From JBBQER01 sp052148155 (GTDB lineage Bacteria; Actinomycetota; Acidimicrobiia; IMCC26256; PALSA-610), in assembly GCA_052148155.1 (NCBI GenBank), contig JBKQIY010000028.1, forward strand, positions 1 through 5,784: a DNA stretch of 5,784 nt. The letters run 5' to 3'. Below are positions 5,290-5,784 of the stretch, piece by piece; position 1 is the first letter of the stretch, and every line of letters starts with the position of its first letter. Made by a program: the position numbers and the translations under genes. The notes under the pieces are model-generated. The model was not told where the DNA came from, ran no database searches, and saw only the letters and a program-made list of their open reading frames with translations.

Positions 5290-5316
5290 CTACCCACAAC
5301 CGCAAAGCGTAAAACC
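5290..5316 (-). promoter_or_regulatory. SigB/SigF-type promoter of the secreted protein gene
   Basis: On the minus strand GGTTT (5316-5312) and GGGTAG (5295-5290) are 16 nt apart, fitting the GTTT-N15-17-GGGTAT pattern of actinobacterial SigB/SigF. Initiation near 5283 would leave a leader of about 31 nt carrying the AAGGAG site, an ordinary distance. Confidence 0.6.
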
Positions 5317-5325
5317 CTGGTTTTA
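5310..5325. promoter_or_regulatory. Perfect palindrome over the minus-strand -35 element
   Basis: TAAAACC (5310-5316) and GGTTTTA (5319-5325) are exact reverse complements around a 2-bp centre. It covers the -35 of the leftward promoter and ends 8 bp before that of the rightward one. It is AT-rich in GC-rich DNA, which suits a dimeric regulator site. Part of the symmetry may simply come from the GGTTT element. Confidence 0.4.
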
Positions 5326-5332
5326 TCGGGTT

Positions 5333-5358
5333 GTTTCGGCGCGGGCGGGTTCGGGTAA
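5333..5358 (+). promoter_or_regulatory. SigB/SigF-type promoter of the rightward gene
   Basis: GTTT (5333-5336) and GGGTAA (5353-5358) are 16 nt apart, the same spacing as in the opposing promoter. Predicted initiation is near 5365, leaving a leader of about 114 nt before the ATG at 5479. Confidence 0.55.
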
Positions 5359-5366
5359 GGAGTGGT

Positions 5367-5408
5367 CGGCGGGACAGCACCCGCCTTTGTGCGCGTACCT
5401 CCCCGCCG
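5367..5408 (+). promoter_or_regulatory. Terminator-like leader hairpin with an alternative partner
   Basis: GGCGGG (5368-5373), a 6-nt loop and CCCGCC (5380-5385) are followed by TTTGTG. The same left arm, as CGGCGGG (5367-5373), can instead pair with CCCGCCG (5402-5408). Both lie just after the predicted start of transcription. This could be attenuation; GC-rich DNA also makes such pairs by chance. Confidence 0.3.
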
Positions 5409-5478
5409 TCGCAGGTTGGCAGACGAGTGAGTGCTCACCGTGTCGTCGAGTCCGAGTTGGTATGCCGGAGGTGACGTG

Positions 5479-5784
5479 ATGGGTATCGCGCATCGCTACA
5501 TCGAGGCCGACGATCTGATCGTCACGGTCTGGCACGGTGTGGTGACGTGGGAGGAATGGGAGGCCGTCGCCCGCCACCAGGTTCGCGACCCGACCTGGTC
5601 ATATGGGCGCCGCCGACTCACCGATGCTCGCAGCGCCGACACGTCCCGGCTGACCGCCGATCACGCGGATGCGATCTCGGCGATCTACGAGGCAACCGGA
5701 ACCGGGATCGGCGGCACCCAGTTAGCCATCGTCGCCAACGACGTATCCGCGCTCGCCCACAACGTCGAACAGAGCCTCGCCGCG
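5479..5784 (+). CDS. SpoIIAA-like/STAS-like protein, cut by the window edge
   Basis: A near-ideal GGAGGTGA site (5467-5474) precedes ATG 5479, and the frame stays open for 102 codons to the last base. GTG 5476 is in frame but too close to that site. The visible part has a first strand (IEADDLIVTVWHGVVTWEEW at about 8-27), then DPTWSYGRRRLTDARSADTSRL at about 38-59, then a helix and a third strand QLAIVAND. The order 'ligand-free strand, G-V-x-T, DP-x-x, L-x-D-x-R' is characteristic of the small SpoIIAA-like/STAS-related proteins found in many bacteria. Their role is largely unknown, though the fold is used for regulation by protein contact. A SigB/SigF-type promoter sits upstream. The family call is by pattern only, and the end of the protein is not in view. 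Confidence 0.7.
   Translation, partial: MGIAHRYIEADDLIVTVWHGVVTWEEWEAVARHQVRDPTWSYGRRRLTDARSADTSRLTADHADAISAIYEATGTGIGGTQLAIVANDVSALAHNVEQSLAA

Noticed and set aside
5252..5380. Extended 346-residue start for the secreted protein at 5380
   Set aside because: The extension would cross the predicted promoter and put the signal peptide 43 residues inside. The ATG at 5251 has AAGGAG at 5 nt.
5481..5486. GGGTAT as another SigB -10
   Set aside because: It overlaps the start codon region and has no GTTT at the right distance.

Overview
This is a high-GC window with strong G/C preference at third codon positions, GTG starts, a small ANTAR-domain protein, a DevS-like histidine-kinase-type helical domain and promoter-like sites resembling actinobacterial SigB/SigF. 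Together these point to an actinobacterium, perhaps an Acidimicrobiia-type lineage (inference; no rRNA or marker gene is present). No tRNA, rRNA, CRISPR array, transposase or phage gene is visible.

Layout. Positions 1-558 hold the 3' part of a gene whose product has a kinase-like dimerisation helix pair but no phospho-acceptor His and no ATPase domain. A structured 340-bp gap follows, ending in two mutually exclusive hairpins next to a class I SAM methyltransferase gene (899-1534). Next comes a 30-residue Arg-rich leader ORF (1637-1729) with a near-perfect ribosome site. Its stop overlaps the GTG start of a small sulfotransferase (1726-2286). A zinc-free NADPH:quinone oxidoreductase-type gene (2521-3495) follows and may be read from a leaderless transcript. 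From 3496 to 4037 the DNA looks eroded. It has a possible frameshifted minus-strand coding remnant and a plus-strand ANTAR tail that points directly at a second ANTAR gene (4038-4235, minus). That second gene is also short and lacks the usual GAF half. Upstream of it on the minus strand is a secreted protein with two blocks of TLPTLP-type repeats (4340-5251). At the right edge a divergent gene begins (5479 onward) whose product resembles the SpoIIAA-like/STAS-like family.

The most coherent regulatory signal is the 227-bp divergent region 5252-5478. Both genes have a GTTT-N16-GGGTA element of the SigB/SigF type, back to back, with the same spacing. This suggests that the secreted repeat protein and the SpoIIAA-like protein are co-induced under stress or in stationary phase. 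The methyltransferase and sulfotransferase could both be tailoring enzymes, but nothing ties them to one pathway. The least explained parts are the coupled leader ORF, the tail-to-tail ANTAR pair and the G-rich 21-bp repeats.
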